NCBI RefSeq assembly: GCF_021696945.1
Contig: NZ_JACYHE010000017.1
Coordinates: forward strand, 1-64,000
Direction of reading: 5' to 3'
Source of the DNA: Streptomyces sp. JJ36
GTDB taxonomy: Bacteria; Actinomycetota; Actinomycetes; Streptomycetales; Streptomycetaceae
DNA length: 64,000 nt
The translations under genes and the position numbers were made by a program. Position 1 is the first letter of the stretch. Every line of letters begins with the position of its first letter. Positions 1 to 9,074 of this stretch are shown here, piece by piece. A model generated the notes under the pieces. The model saw only the letters and a program-made list of their open reading frames with translations, was not told where the DNA came from and did not search any database.

Positions 1-756
1 GCCGCGCGCCGCGCCCGCCCGGCGGCCGCCATGACGGCCGCGCTGACCGCCGCCACCGCCTGGAGCGTGCTCGGCGGAGCCTCGCTCGCCCGCGAGGCGC
101 GCGCCGTGGGGCGGGCCCTGGAGGCCGGTGACCTGGCCGCCGCCCGGGCCCGGCTGCCGCATCTGTGCGGCCGGGACCCGCAGGCGCTCGACGCGGCCGG
201 GATCGCCCGCGCCGTCGTCGAGTCGGTGGCCGAGAACACCTCCGACGCCGTGGTCGGCGCCCTGGTCTGGGGAGCGGCCGCGGGCGTACCCGGCCTGGCC
301 GCGTTCCGCGCGGTCAACACGCTGGACGCGATGACGGGTCACCGGTCCCCGCGCTACCGGCGGTTCGGCTGGGCCGCGGCCCGGCTGGACGACCTGGCCG
401 GCGCTCCCGGCTCGCGGCTGACCGCGCTGCTCGCGGTGTTCGCCGGCCCCGACCCGCGCGCGGCGCTGCACGCCTGGCGCACCGACGCGCCGCACCACCC
501 CAGCCCCAACGCCGGCCCCGTGGAGGCGGCCTTCGCGGGCGCGCTCGGCGTCCGGCTGGGCGGCACTCTCTCCTACGGCGGACGCGTCGAGCACCGCCCG
601 GTGCTCCACCCCGCCGGGCGGGACCCCGTCCCGGCCGACATCGCACGGGCCGTCCGGCTCTCCCGCCGGGTGTGCGTGCTGGCGCTGGCCGTGACGCTCA
701 CCGCCCGCGCCGCCGGCGCGTACGGGGCCCGCCGGACCACGGGGGAGGGACGATGA
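1..756 (+). CDS. cobD: Adenosylcobinamide-phosphate synthase CobD/CbiB, 5'-truncated
   Basis: This membrane protein attaches the aminopropanol-phosphate arm to adenosylcobyric acid in late cobalamin synthesis. The frame is open to the first base, so the start lies outside the window; the ATG at base 31 is internal. The visible part carries the family-typical stretches [31 protein letters not shown] and [12 protein letters not shown], plus a hydrophobic C-terminal segment. About 250 residues are present of the roughly 310 usual for the family, so some 60 N-terminal residues are missing. The stop overlaps the cobQ ATG by 4 bases (ATGA), which implies translational coupling at the head of the cobalamin operon seen here. 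Confidence 0.93.
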   Translation, partial: AARRARPAAAMTAALTAATAWSVLGGASLAREARAVGRALEAGDLAAARARLPHLCGRDPQALDAAGIARAVVESVAENTSDAVVGALVWGAAAGVPGLAAFRAVNTLDAMTGHRSPRYRRFGWAAARLDDLAGAPGSRLTALLAVFAGPDPRAALHAWRTDAPHHPSPNAGPVEAAFAGALGVRLGGTLSYGGRVEHRPVLHPAGRDPVPADIARAVRLSRRVCVLALAVTLTARAAGAYGARRTTGEGR

Positions 757-2306
757 GCACGGCATCCGCGGGAGCGCGCGGCGGCGGGCTGCTGGTCGCC
801 GGCACCACCTCGGACGCCGGGAAGAGCGTGGTCACCGCGGGCATCTGCCGCTGGCTGGCCCGCAAGGGCCTGCGGGTGGCGCCCTTCAAGGCGCAGAACA
901 TGTCGCTCAACTCCCATGTCACCCGGGACGGCGCCGAGATCGGCCGGGCGCAGGCCATGCAGGCCGCCGCCGCGCGCGCCGAACCGAGCGCCCTGATGAA
1001 CCCGGTGCTGCTCAAGCCCGGCGGCGACCGCACCAGCCAGGTGGTGCTGCTGGGCCGGCCCGTCGGGGAACTCAGCGCCCGCGGCTACCACGCCGGCCGG
1101 CAGCAGGCACTGCTGGAGACGGTCACCGGCTGCCTCGCCGAGCTGCGCGCCGGCCACGACGCGGTGATCTGCGAGGGCGCCGGCAGCCCCGCCGAGATCA
1201 ACCTGCGGCACAGCGACATCGTCAACATGGGCCTGGCCCGCGCCGCCGGGCTGCCGGTGCTGGTCGTCGGGGACATCGACCGGGGCGGCGTCTTCGCCTC
1301 CTTCTTCGGCACCACGGCGCTGCTGGCCGCGGAGGACCAGGCGCTGCTCGCGGGCTATCTGGTCAACAAGTTCCGCGGCGACGTCTCGCTGCTCCGGCCC
1401 GGCCTGGAGACGCTGCACACGCTCACCGGCCGGCAGACCTACGGCGTCCTGCCGTACCGGCACGGACTGGGCATCGACGAGGAGGACGGGCTGCGCGTGT
1501 CGCTGCGCGGCACCGTACGGGAGGCGAACACCGCGCCGCCGCACGGCGCGGACGTGCTGCGGGTCGCGGTGCTGCCGGTTCCGCTGATGTCCAACTTCAC
1601 CGACCTGGACGCGCTGGCGGCCGAGCCCGGCGTGGTGGTGCGGTTCACCGACCGGCCGGAGGAGCTCGCCGACGCCGACCTGGTGGTGATCCCCGGCACC
1701 CGCGGCACCGTCCGCGCCCTGGCCTGGCTGCGGGAACGCGGCCTGGCCGGCGCGGTGGCCCGGCGCGCCGCCGAGGGGCGCCCGGTGCTGGGGATCTGCG
1801 GCGGCTACCAGCTCCTCGGGGAGCGCATCGTGGACGAGGTGGAGTCCCGCGCGGGCACCGTGGACGGGCTGGGGCTGCTGCCCGTACGCGTGCGGTTCGC
1901 CCCGGAGAAGACCCTGGCCCGGCCCTCCGGCCACGCCCTGGGCGAACGGGTCACCGGCTACGAGATCCACCACGGCGTCGCCGACGTACGGGGCGGCGAA
2001 CCGGTGATGACCGGCGACGACGGCGGGGAGCCGGACGGCTGCCGGGTCGGTCCGGTCTGGGGCACCCACTGGCACGGCTCCCTGGAGAGCGACGGCTTCC
2101 GGCGCGCCTTCCTGCGCCGCATCGCCGCCGACGCCGGCCGTGCCTTCGTCCCCGCCCCGGACACCTGCTTCGCCGCACTCCGGGAGGAACAGCTCGACCG
2201 GCTCGGGGACCTGATAGAGGAGCACGCGGACACCGCCGCGCTGCTCCGGCTGATCGAGGAGGGCCCGCCCGGCGGGCTGCCGTTCCTGCCGCCGGGGGTG
2301 CCGTGA
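753..2306 (+). CDS. cobQ: Cobyric acid synthase CobQ
   Basis: CobQ is a glutamine-dependent amidotransferase that amidates side chains b, d, e and g of adenosylcobyrinic acid a,c-diamide. The 517-residue protein has an N-terminal nucleotide-binding segment [14 protein letters not shown] near residues 12-25, a family motif FKAQNMSLN near residue 47, and a C-terminal class I glutaminase domain. The likely nucleophile Cys is in [11 protein letters not shown], with His in GYEIHHG further on. The start at 753 was chosen because it overlaps the cobD stop as ATGA and has GGGAGGGACG just upstream. Length and domain order are normal for the family. A 154-base gap separates it from cobN. Confidence 0.96.
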   Translation: MSTASAGARGGGLLVAGTTSDAGKSVVTAGICRWLARKGLRVAPFKAQNMSLNSHVTRDGAEIGRAQAMQAAAARAEPSALMNPVLLKPGGDRTSQVVLLGRPVGELSARGYHAGRQQALLETVTGCLAELRAGHDAVICEGAGSPAEINLRHSDIVNMGLARAAGLPVLVVGDIDRGGVFASFFGTTALLAAEDQALLAGYLVNKFRGDVSLLRPGLETLHTLTGRQTYGVLPYRHGLGIDEEDGLRVSLRGTVREANTAPPHGADVLRVAVLPVPLMSNFTDLDALAAEPGVVVRFTDRPEELADADLVVIPGTRGTVRALAWLRERGLAGAVARRAAEGRPVLGICGGYQLLGERIVDEVESRAGTVDGLGLLPVRVRFAPEKTLARPSGHALGERVTGYEIHHGVADVRGGEPVMTGDDGGEPDGCRVGPVWGTHWHGSLESDGFRRAFLRRIAADAGRAFVPAPDTCFAALREEQLDRLGDLIEEHADTAALLRLIEEGPPGGLPFLPPGVP

Positions 2307-2464
2307 GTCCCGCCGCCCGCGTCCCGCACCGCCTGCCCCGCCGGGCACCGCACCGCAGCGGGCGCCCCGGCGCCGCCGGCACCTCCGTGAACCACCACGC
2401 CGCCCACCGCCCCGCCGCACCCCGCGACCGCCGACCCCGCTGCCCCCGAGGAGCCGCCGCATGA
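2303..2464 (+). CDS. Possible 53-codon bridging ORF between cobQ and cobN
   Basis: I do not recognise this product. A GTG overlaps the cobQ stop (GTGA) and the frame stays open until a TGA that overlaps the cobN start (ATGA). It would encode a basic, His- and Pro-rich peptide with one Cys and no membrane segment. By hand count about 87 percent of its codons end in G or C, which fits coding sequence here but is also expected by chance in such DNA. It may serve only to carry ribosomes across the gap, or may not be translated at all. It has no separate ribosome-binding site that I can see. Confidence 0.15.
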   Translation: MSPAARVPHRLPRRAPHRSGRPGAAGTSVNHHAAHRPAAPRDRRPRCPRGAAA

Positions 2465-5400
2465 GCACCGTCCTGCTGCTGTCCACCGCCGACACGGATC
2501 TGCTCGCCGCACGCGCCTCCGGCGCCTCGTACACCATCGCCAACCCCACCCGCGTCGACGTGACCGAGGAGCTGCCCGGCCTGCTGGACGGGGCCGACGT
2601 GGCCGTCGTACGGCTGCTCGGCGGCAAGCGCGCCTGGGAGGAGGGACTGGCCGCGCTGCGCGCCTCCGGCGTCCCCACGGTGCTGCTCGGCGGCGAGGCG
2701 GTGCCGGACGCCGAGCTGATGGGCGAGTCGACCGCGCCCGCCGGCGTGGTCGCCGAGGCCCTGAAGTACCTGGTGGAGGGCGGCCCGCGGAACCTCGCGG
2801 AACTCGCCCGGTTCCTCTCCGACACGGTGCTGATGAGCGGCGAGGGCTTCGCGGCACCGGAGCCGATGCCCGCGTACGGGGTCCGCGGCGACCGGCGGTA
2901 CGACCCGGCGCGCCCCACCGTCGCGGTGCTCTTCTACCGGGCGCACGAGCTCTCCGGGAACACCGCCTTCGTCGACGTGCTCTGCGACGCGGTGGAGGAG
3001 CGCGGAGCGAACGCGCTGCCGGTCTTCTGCGGCTCCCTCCGGGGCGCCGACCCCGGGCTGTACGAACTGCTGGGCCGCGCCGACGCGCTGGTGACCACCG
3101 TGCTGGCGGCCGGCGGCAGCCGGGCGAGCGACGCCTCGGCCGGCGGTGACGACGAGTCCTGGGACATCGGCGCCCTGGCCGAGCTGGACGTGCCGATCAT
3201 TCAGGGCCTGTGCCTCACCGGATCCCGGGCGGCCTGGGAGGAGTCCGACGCGGCCCTGTCCCCGATGGACGCCGCCATGCAGGTGGCCATCCCGGAGTTC
3301 GACGGGCGGCTGGTCACCGTGCCGTTCTCCTTCAAGGAGGACGGGCCCGACGGCGTGCCGGTCTATGCCGCCGACGCGGAGCGTGCCCGGCGGGTCGCGG
3401 GGATCTCGGTGCGCCACGCCCGGCTGCGGTCGGTGCCGAAGAGCGAGCGGCGGCTGGGCCTGGTCTTCACCGCCTACCCCACCAAGCACTCCCGGGTCGG
3501 CAACGCCGTGGGGCTCGACACTCCGGCCTCCGCCGTGGCGTTGCTGGACGCGCTGCGCGACGCCGGGTACGGCGTCGAGGGCCACCCGGCCGAGGGCGAC
3601 GAGCTGATCCACCGGCTGATCGCGGCCGGCGGGCACGACGTGGAGTGGCTGACCGAGGAGCAGCTCGCCGCCGCGCCGGCCCGGGTGCCGCTCAAGGACT
3701 ACCAGGAGTGGTTCGCCACCCTGGACCCCGCGCTGCGGGAGGCGATGACCGAGCACTGGGGCGAGCCGCCCGGCTCGCTCTACGTCGACGGCGACGACAT
3801 CGTGCTGGCGTCCCTGCAGTTCGGCAACGTCGTGGTGATGATCCAGCCGCCGCGCGGCTTCGGCGAGAACCCCATCGCCATCTACCACGACCCCGACATG
3901 CCGCCCTCGCACCACTACCTGGCGGCCTACCGCTGGCTGGAGCACACCTTCGGCGCGGACGCCGTGGTGCACATGGGCAAGCACGGCACCCTGGAGTGGC
4001 TGCCGGGCAAGGGCCTCGGGCTCTCCGCGGGCTGTGCCCCGGACGCGGTGCTGGGCGATCTGCCGCTGGTCTACCCGTTCATCGTGAACGACCCGGGCGA
4101 GGGGACGCAGGCCAAGCGCCGCGGTCACGCCACCGTGGTGGACCACCTGGTGCCGCCGATGGCCCGCGCCGACTCGTACGGCGACCTGGCGAAGCTGGAG
4201 CAGCTCCTCGACGAGTACGCGTTGGTCTGCGACCTCGACCCGGCGAAGGCGCCGGCGGTGCGCAGCCAGATCTGGACGCTGGTGCGGGCGGCCGAGCTCC
4301 ACCACGACCTGCATGTGGAGGAGCAGCCGGACGAGGACGAGTTCGACGACTTCGTCATGCACATCGACGGCTGGCTCTGCGAGATCAAGGACGTGCAGAT
4401 CCGCGACGGTCTGCACATCCTGGGCGGTACCCCGGTGGGCGAGCCCCGGGTGAACCTCGCCCTGGCGGTGCTGCGGTCCGCCCAGGTGTGGGGCGGCGTC
4501 GGAGGCGCCCTGCCCGGCCTGCGGGCGGCGCTGGCCGGGCACTTCGGGCTGGTCGAGTCCGAGCTGCTCGCGGAGCCCGGGGCCCGGGTGACGGTGCCGG
4601 AGGAGCTGACGGCGCTGGCGGAGGGGCCGGCCCGCACGGCGTCCGACGCGATCGACCTGCTGGAGCGGCTGGCCCGGGATCTCGCCGGGGCGATGGAGGC
4701 GCGCGACTGGGCCCGCGAGGCGGCGGCCCCGGTGGTCCGCGGCGTGCTCGGGACGGAACCCCCGGACGCGGTACGGGTGCTGGAGTTCGCCGCCGCGGAG
4801 GTGGTGCCCCGGCTGGACCGCACCACGGACGAGATCGGGAACGTGCTGCACGCGCTGGACGGCGGGTATGTGCCCGCCGGCCCGTCCGGGTCGCCCACCC
4901 GCGGGCTGGTGAACGTGCTGCCGACCGGCCGCAACTTCTACTCCGTCGACCCGAAGGCCATCCCCTCGCGGCTCTCCTGGGACGTCGGCAGCGCGCTGGC
5001 GGACTCGCTGCTGCGCCGGCACCGGGAGGACACCGGGGAGTACCCGCGCTCGGTCGGCCTCACCGTGTGGGGCACCTCCTGCATGCGCACCCAGGGCGAC
5101 GACATCGCCGAGATCCTGGCGCTGCTCGGCACCCGCCCGGTGTGGGACGACGCGTCGCGCCGGGTCACCGGCTTCGAGGTGGTGTCGCTGGAGGAGCTGG
5201 AGCGGCCGCGGATCGACGTCACGGTGCGCATCTCCGGCTTCTTCCGGGACGCCTTCCCGCACGTGGTGGGGCTCGTGGACGACGCCGTACGGGCGGTCGC
5301 GGAACTGGACGAGCCGCCGGAGCGGAACTTCGTACGGGCGCACGCGGACGAGGACACCGCGGCGCACGGCGACCGCCGCCGGGCCACCTCCCGCATCTTC

Positions 5401-6111
5401 GGCTCCAAGCCGGGCGCGTACGGGGCCGGGCTGCTGCCGCTGATCGACGCACGCAACTGGCGCTCGGACGCCGACCTGGCCGAGGTGTACGCGGTGTGGG
5501 GCGGCTACGCCTACGGGCGCGGTCTGGACGGGCGGCCGGCGCGCGGCGACATGGAGACGGCGTTCCGGCGCATCCAGGTGGCGGCGAAGAACGTCGACAC
5601 CCGGGAGCACGACATCGCGGACGCAGACGACTACTTCCAGTACCACGGCGGCATGGTCGCCATGGTGCGGCACCTCACCGGGGACTCCCCCGAGGCGTAC
5701 GTCGGGGACAGCGCCGTCCCGGACCAGGTGAAGACGCGGACGCTCGGCGAGGAGACCCACCGGGTCTTCCGGGCGCGGGTGGTCAACCCGCGCTGGATGG
5801 CGGCGATGCGGCGGCACGGCTACAAGGGCGCCTTCGAGATGGCCGCCACCGTGGACTACCTCTTCGGCTACGACGCGACGGCCGGGGTCGTGGACGACTG
5901 GATGTACGAGAAGCTGGCGGCGGAGTACGTCGCCGCTCCGGAGAACCAGGAGTTCATGCGGCGGTCCAATCCGTGGGCGCTGCGGGGCATCACCGAGCGG
6001 CTGCTGGAAGCCGCGGAGCGGGGTCTGTGGGCCGCTCCCGACCCGGCCACGCTGGAGCACCTGCGGGCGACCTATCTGGAGCTCGAGGGCGATCTGGAGG
6101 GCGACGAGTGA
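2461..6111 (+). CDS. cobN: Cobaltochelatase large subunit CobN
   Basis: CobN is the large catalytic subunit of the ATP-dependent aerobic cobaltochelatase that inserts Co2+ into hydrogenobyrinic acid a,c-diamide. The 1216-residue protein matches the CobN/BchH family in length and in motifs such as VFTAYPTKHSRVGNAVGLDTP near residue 340, PPRGFGENPIAIYHDPDMPP near 470, HMGKHGTLEWLPGKGLGLS near 510 and LPTGRNFYSVDPKAIPS near 825. A GAGGAG ribosome site lies 7 bases before the ATG. It works with an AAA+ ATPase subunit; the next gene encodes a single AAA/VWA fusion protein that probably does this in place of separate CobS and CobT. Confidence 0.96.
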   Translation: MSTVLLLSTADTDLLAARASGASYTIANPTRVDVTEELPGLLDGADVAVVRLLGGKRAWEEGLAALRASGVPTVLLGGEAVPDAELMGESTAPAGVVAEALKYLVEGGPRNLAELARFLSDTVLMSGEGFAAPEPMPAYGVRGDRRYDPARPTVAVLFYRAHELSGNTAFVDVLCDAVEERGANALPVFCGSLRGADPGLYELLGRADALVTTVLAAGGSRASDASAGGDDESWDIGALAELDVPIIQGLCLTGSRAAWEESDAALSPMDAAMQVAIPEFDGRLVTVPFSFKEDGPDGVPVYAADAERARRVAGISVRHARLRSVPKSERRLGLVFTAYPTKHSRVGNAVGLDTPASAVALLDALRDAGYGVEGHPAEGDELIHRLIAAGGHDVEWLTEEQLAAAPARVPLKDYQEWFATLDPALREAMTEHWGEPPGSLYVDGDDIVLASLQFGNVVVMIQPPRGFGENPIAIYHDPDMPPSHHYLAAYRWLEHTFGADAVVHMGKHGTLEWLPGKGLGLSAGCAPDAVLGDLPLVYPFIVNDPGEGTQAKRRGHATVVDHLVPPMARADSYGDLAKLEQLLDEYALVCDLDPAKAPAVRSQIWTLVRAAELHHDLHVEEQPDEDEFDDFVMHIDGWLCEIKDVQIRDGLHILGGTPVGEPRVNLALAVLRSAQVWGGVGGALPGLRAALAGHFGLVESELLAEPGARVTVPEELTALAEGPARTASDAIDLLERLARDLAGAMEARDWAREAAAPVVRGVLGTEPPDAVRVLEFAAAEVVPRLDRTTDEIGNVLHALDGGYVPAGPSGSPTRGLVNVLPTGRNFYSVDPKAIPSRLSWDVGSALADSLLRRHREDTGEYPRSVGLTVWGTSCMRTQGDDIAEILALLGTRPVWDDASRRVTGFEVVSLEELERPRIDVTVRISGFFRDAFPHVVGLVDDAVRAVAELDEPPERNFVRAHADEDTAAHGDRRRATSRIFGSKPGAYGAGLLPLIDARNWRSDADLAEVYAVWGGYAYGRGLDGRPARGDMETAFRRIQVAAKNVDTREHDIADADDYFQYHGGMVAMVRHLTGDSPEAYVGDSAVPDQVKTRTLGEETHRVFRARVVNPRWMAAMRRHGYKGAFEMAATVDYLFGYDATAGVVDDWMYEKLAAEYVAAPENQEFMRRSNPWALRGITERLLEAAERGLWAAPDPATLEHLRATYLELEGDLEGDE

Positions 6112-6284
6112 GCGCCGCCCCCGTCCCCGCAGGTACAGCGGCCGCAGAAGCAGCTCGGCGAGGTGCTCGTGGAGCGGCGGACCACTCCCGCGTGCGCGAG
6201 GCGGACGGCACCCTGCCCCCCGGGCCGCCGGGACTCGCCACGACAACCAGCACTCATTCACTCCAAGGAGGGATCTCCGGGTGA
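6108..6284 (+). CDS. Possible 58-codon bridging ORF between cobN and the chelatase subunit gene
   Basis: A GTG overlapping the cobN stop opens a frame that closes with a TGA overlapping the GTG of the chelatase gene. The peptide would be Ala- and Gly-rich with no recognisable motif. Only about two thirds of its codons end in G or C, well below the real genes around it, which argues against selection as protein. The downstream gene has its own strong AAGGAGG site inside this ORF, so bridging translation is not needed. It is listed because all four gaps in this operon show the same double-overlap geometry. Confidence 0.1.
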   Translation: MSAAPVPAGTAAAEAARRGARGAADHSRVREADGTLPPGPPGLATTTSTHSLQGGISG

Positions 6285-8422
6285 CCACCCCCTTCCCCTT
6301 CACCGCTCTTGTCGGCATGCGGGATCTTCAGCTCGGTCTCCTTCTCAACGCCGTGAACCCCCGTATCGGTGGTGTACTCGTACGAGGCGAGAAGGGAACG
6401 GCGAAGAGCACGGCGGTCCGCTCCGTCGCGTCCCTCCTTCCCGAGCTGGCCGTCGTTCCCGGGTGCCGGTTCTGCTGCGATCCAGCCGCTCCGGACCCGG
6501 ACTGCCCCGACGGCCGGCATGACGACAGCCGCGGCGTCCGGCGCGGTGCCCGGCTGGTGGAACTGCCCGTCGGGGCGTCCGAGGACCGTCTGGTGGGCTC
6601 GCTGGACATCGAGCGGGCGCTCTCCGAGGGCGTGAAGGCCTACGAGCCCGGACTCCTCGCCCAGGCCCACCGCGGCATCCTGTACGTCGACGAGGTGAAC
6701 CTGCTTCAGGACTTCCTCATCGACTCCCTCCTCGACGCCGCCGCCATGGGCGTCGTGCACGTCGAGCGCGAGGGCGTGTCCGTGCGGCACGCGGCGCGCT
6801 TCCTGCTGGTGGGCACGATGAACCCGGAGGAGGGCGAGCTGCGGCCGCAGCTCCTGGACCGGTTCGGGCTCACGGTCGAGGTGGCCGCCTCGCGGGAGAC
6901 CGACGAGCGGGTGGAGGTCGTGCGGCGGCGGCTCGCCTACGAGGAGGACCCGGAGGGCTTCGCCGCCCGCTGGGCCGCCGAGGAAGCGGAGCTGCGGGAG
7001 CGGATCACGGCCGCCCGCGCCCTGCTCCCCCGGGTCCGGCTCGGGGACGCGGCGCTCCGTCAGATCGCTGCCACCTGCGCCGCCTTCGAGGTGGACGGCA
7101 TGCGGGCCGACATCGTGATGGCCCGCACCGCGGCCGCGCTGGCGGCCTGGGCGGGCCGTACGGACGTCCTGGCCGAGGACGTGCGGCAGGCCGCGCTGCT
7201 GGCGCTGCCGCACCGGCGGCGCCGGGCGCCGTTCGACGCGCCCGGCCTGGACGAGGAGAAGCTGGACGACACGCTGCGGGAGAACGCCGGGCCGGACGAC
7301 GATCCGGACCCCGGCGGTCCCGACGGCCCGGACGGGGGCGGCGGCGCCCCGCCGCAGGACGACGGCGGTGACGGCCCCGGTTCCGGCGACGGCGCGGACT
7401 CCGGCGACGCCGGCGGGCCCGGACTGCCCGGTCAGCGCGCCGAGCAGGAGCCGGAGCAGCAGCGGCCGGAGGAGTCCGCGGGGCCGGCCCCGGGCGAGGG
7501 CGGCTCCGGCGAGAAGGCCCCGGCCGCCGCCGGCGAGCCCTTCCGGGCCCGGGCGCTGACGGTGCCGGGGGTCGGGGAGGGCACCGCCGGACGCCGCTCC
7601 CGGGCCCGTACGGCCCAGGGGCGCACCACCGGGGCGCGGCGTCCGCGAGGTGCGCTGAGCCGGCTGCATCTGGCCGCGACGGTGCAGGCGGCGGCGCCGC
7701 ACCAGCGGGCGCGGGGCCGCCACGGCCCGGGGCTGCTGGTGCGCCGGGACGATCTGCGGGAGGCGGTGCGCGAGGGGCGGGAGTCGAATCTGGTGCTGTT
7801 CCTCGTCGACGCCTCCGGCTCGATGGCGGCGCGGCAGCGGATGAGCGCCGTGAAGGGCGCCGTGCTCTCCCTGCTGCTGGACGCCTACCAGCGCCGGGAC
7901 AAGGTCGGCCTGGTCACCTTCCGCCGGGACGGCGCGGAGGTGGCGCTGCCGCCGACCTCCTCGGTGGACGCCGCCGCGGCCCGGCTGGAGTCGCTGCCCA
8001 CCGGCGGCCGGACGCCGCTGGCGGAGGGGCTGCTCCGGGCGCGGGAGGTGCTGCGGGTGGAGCGGCTGCGGGACCCGGGGCGCCGGCCGCTGCTGGTGGC
8101 GGTGACCGACGGGCGCGCGACGGGCGCGGGCCCTGCGGCGCACGGTGGGTCCCCCGGTGGTGCCTCCCGGCGGGGCGCCGGGACGGAGGGGCCGGTGGCC
8201 CGGGCGCGGCAGGCGGCACGGCTGCTGGCCGGCGACGGTGTGGCCTCGGTGGTGGTGGACTGCGAGTCGGGGCCGGTACGGCTGGGTCTGGCCGGTGAGC
8301 TGGCCGCCGCCCTGGACGGCACGGCCGTCACGCTGGACGGGCTGCGCGCGGACGCGGTGACCGGGCTCGTGCGTTCCCTGCAGGGTGTTCAGGATCCGAG
8401 GACGGCGAGGAGGGCCGCGTAA
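6281..8422 (+). CDS. Magnesium-chelatase-type AAA+ ATPase/VWA protein, probable cobaltochelatase subunit
   Basis: The 713-residue protein fuses a ChlI/BchI-like AAA+ ATPase to a ChlD-like von Willebrand A domain. Walker A is GEKGTAKST at residues 36-44 and Walker B is GILYVDEVNLL near 130-140. A low-complexity linker rich in Gly, Pro, Asp and Glu spans roughly residues 340-480. The VWA domain starts at LVFLVDASGSM-like sequence (seen as FLVDASGSMAA near 508) with an intact MIDAS. It lies between cobN and cobO, so it probably powers metal insertion by CobN, replacing the CobS/CobT pair of proteobacteria. The GTG at 6281 has an excellent AAGGAGG site 8 bases upstream. The cobN partnership is inferred from context and family. 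Confidence 0.92.
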   Translation: MTTPFPFTALVGMRDLQLGLLLNAVNPRIGGVLVRGEKGTAKSTAVRSVASLLPELAVVPGCRFCCDPAAPDPDCPDGRHDDSRGVRRGARLVELPVGASEDRLVGSLDIERALSEGVKAYEPGLLAQAHRGILYVDEVNLLQDFLIDSLLDAAAMGVVHVEREGVSVRHAARFLLVGTMNPEEGELRPQLLDRFGLTVEVAASRETDERVEVVRRRLAYEEDPEGFAARWAAEEAELRERITAARALLPRVRLGDAALRQIAATCAAFEVDGMRADIVMARTAAALAAWAGRTDVLAEDVRQAALLALPHRRRRAPFDAPGLDEEKLDDTLRENAGPDDDPDPGGPDGPDGGGGAPPQDDGGDGPGSGDGADSGDAGGPGLPGQRAEQEPEQQRPEESAGPAPGEGGSGEKAPAAAGEPFRARALTVPGVGEGTAGRRSRARTAQGRTTGARRPRGALSRLHLAATVQAAAPHQRARGRHGPGLLVRRDDLREAVREGRESNLVLFLVDASGSMAARQRMSAVKGAVLSLLLDAYQRRDKVGLVTFRRDGAEVALPPTSSVDAAAARLESLPTGGRTPLAEGLLRAREVLRVERLRDPGRRPLLVAVTDGRATGAGPAAHGGSPGGASRRGAGTEGPVARARQAARLLAGDGVASVVVDCESGPVRLGLAGELAAALDGTAVTLDGLRADAVTGLVRSLQGVQDPRTARRAA

Positions 8423-9021
8423 TGCCGAAGGGACAGCCGAGTGTGGTGCCGGACGACGGGCTCACCACCCGGCAGCGCCGCAACCGGCCGCTGCTGGCGG
8501 TGCACACCGGGACCGGCAAGGGCAAGTCCACGGCGGCGTTCGGGCTGGCGCTGCGCGCCTGGAACCAGGGGTGGCCCGTCGGGGTGTTCCAGTTCGTGAA
8601 GTCGGCCAAGTGGAAGGTCGGCGAGGAGCGGGCGCTGCGCGTGCTGGGCGACTCCGGCGAGGGCGGGACGGTGGCCTGGCACAAGATGGGCGAGGGCTGG
8701 TCCTGGATCCGCCGGGACGCGGAGCTGAGCAACGAGGACGCCGCCCGGGAGGGCTGGGAGCAGGTCAAGCGGGACCTGGCCGCGGAGACCTACCGGCTGT
8801 ACGTGCTGGACGAGTTCGCCTACCCGCTGCACTGGGGCTGGGTGGACACCGCCGAGGTGGTCTCGGCGCTGCGGGACCGTCCGGGCACCCAGCACGTGGT
8901 GATCACCGGCAGGTACGCGCCGCAGGAACTGATCGACGCGGCGGACCTGGTGACGGAGATGACCAAGGTGAAGCACCCGATGGACGCGGGCCAGAAGGGT
9001 CAGCGGGGCATCGAATGGTGA
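8422..9021 (+). CDS. cobO: Corrinoid adenosyltransferase CobO/CobA
   Basis: This 199-residue enzyme transfers the 5'-deoxyadenosyl group from ATP to cob(I)yrinic acid a,c-diamide or other cob(I)alamin precursors. The P-loop HTGTGKGKST lies at residues 28-37, and family motifs QFVKSAKWKVGEE and LYVLDEFAYPLHWGWV follow. Length is normal for the CobA/CobO/BtuR family. The ATG overlaps the preceding stop by one base (TAATG). A 49-base gap follows before cobB. Confidence 0.96.
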   Translation: MPKGQPSVVPDDGLTTRQRRNRPLLAVHTGTGKGKSTAAFGLALRAWNQGWPVGVFQFVKSAKWKVGEERALRVLGDSGEGGTVAWHKMGEGWSWIRRDAELSNEDAAREGWEQVKRDLAAETYRLYVLDEFAYPLHWGWVDTAEVVSALRDRPGTQHVVITGRYAPQELIDAADLVTEMTKVKHPMDAGQKGQRGIEW

Positions 9022-9074
9022 GCCGCGCGCGGATACCGCTGCCGGGCCGGACGCCGGGCCGGGGGCGGGAATGA
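9018..9074 (+). CDS. Possible 18-codon bridging ORF between cobO and cobB
   Basis: A GTG overlapping the cobO stop opens an 18-codon Arg- and Gly-rich frame that ends in a TGA overlapping the cobB ATG (AATGA). It is far too short to judge by composition. It is noted because it shares the double 4-base overlap with the other three gaps of the operon, so it may act in translational coupling. Chance is a fully adequate explanation for this one alone. The cobB gene has GGGGGCGGGA just upstream as a possible weak ribosome site. Confidence 0.08.
   Translation: MSRARIPLPGRTPGRGRE

Noticed and set aside
2307..2460. A cobalamin riboswitch in the cobQ-cobN or cobN-chelatase gap.
   Set aside because: I looked for the B12-box (GCCACTG) and the conserved core and did not find them. 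A riboswitch, if any, is probably upstream of the window.
1951..6318. A 1455-codon open frame on the - strand opposite cobN, and similar very long frames elsewhere (30516-35045, 60756-63440, 21899-24994 on the - strand).
   Set aside because: They are antisense or out-of-frame shadows of genes with clear homology. High GC removes stop codons, and the translations are low-complexity without family motifs.
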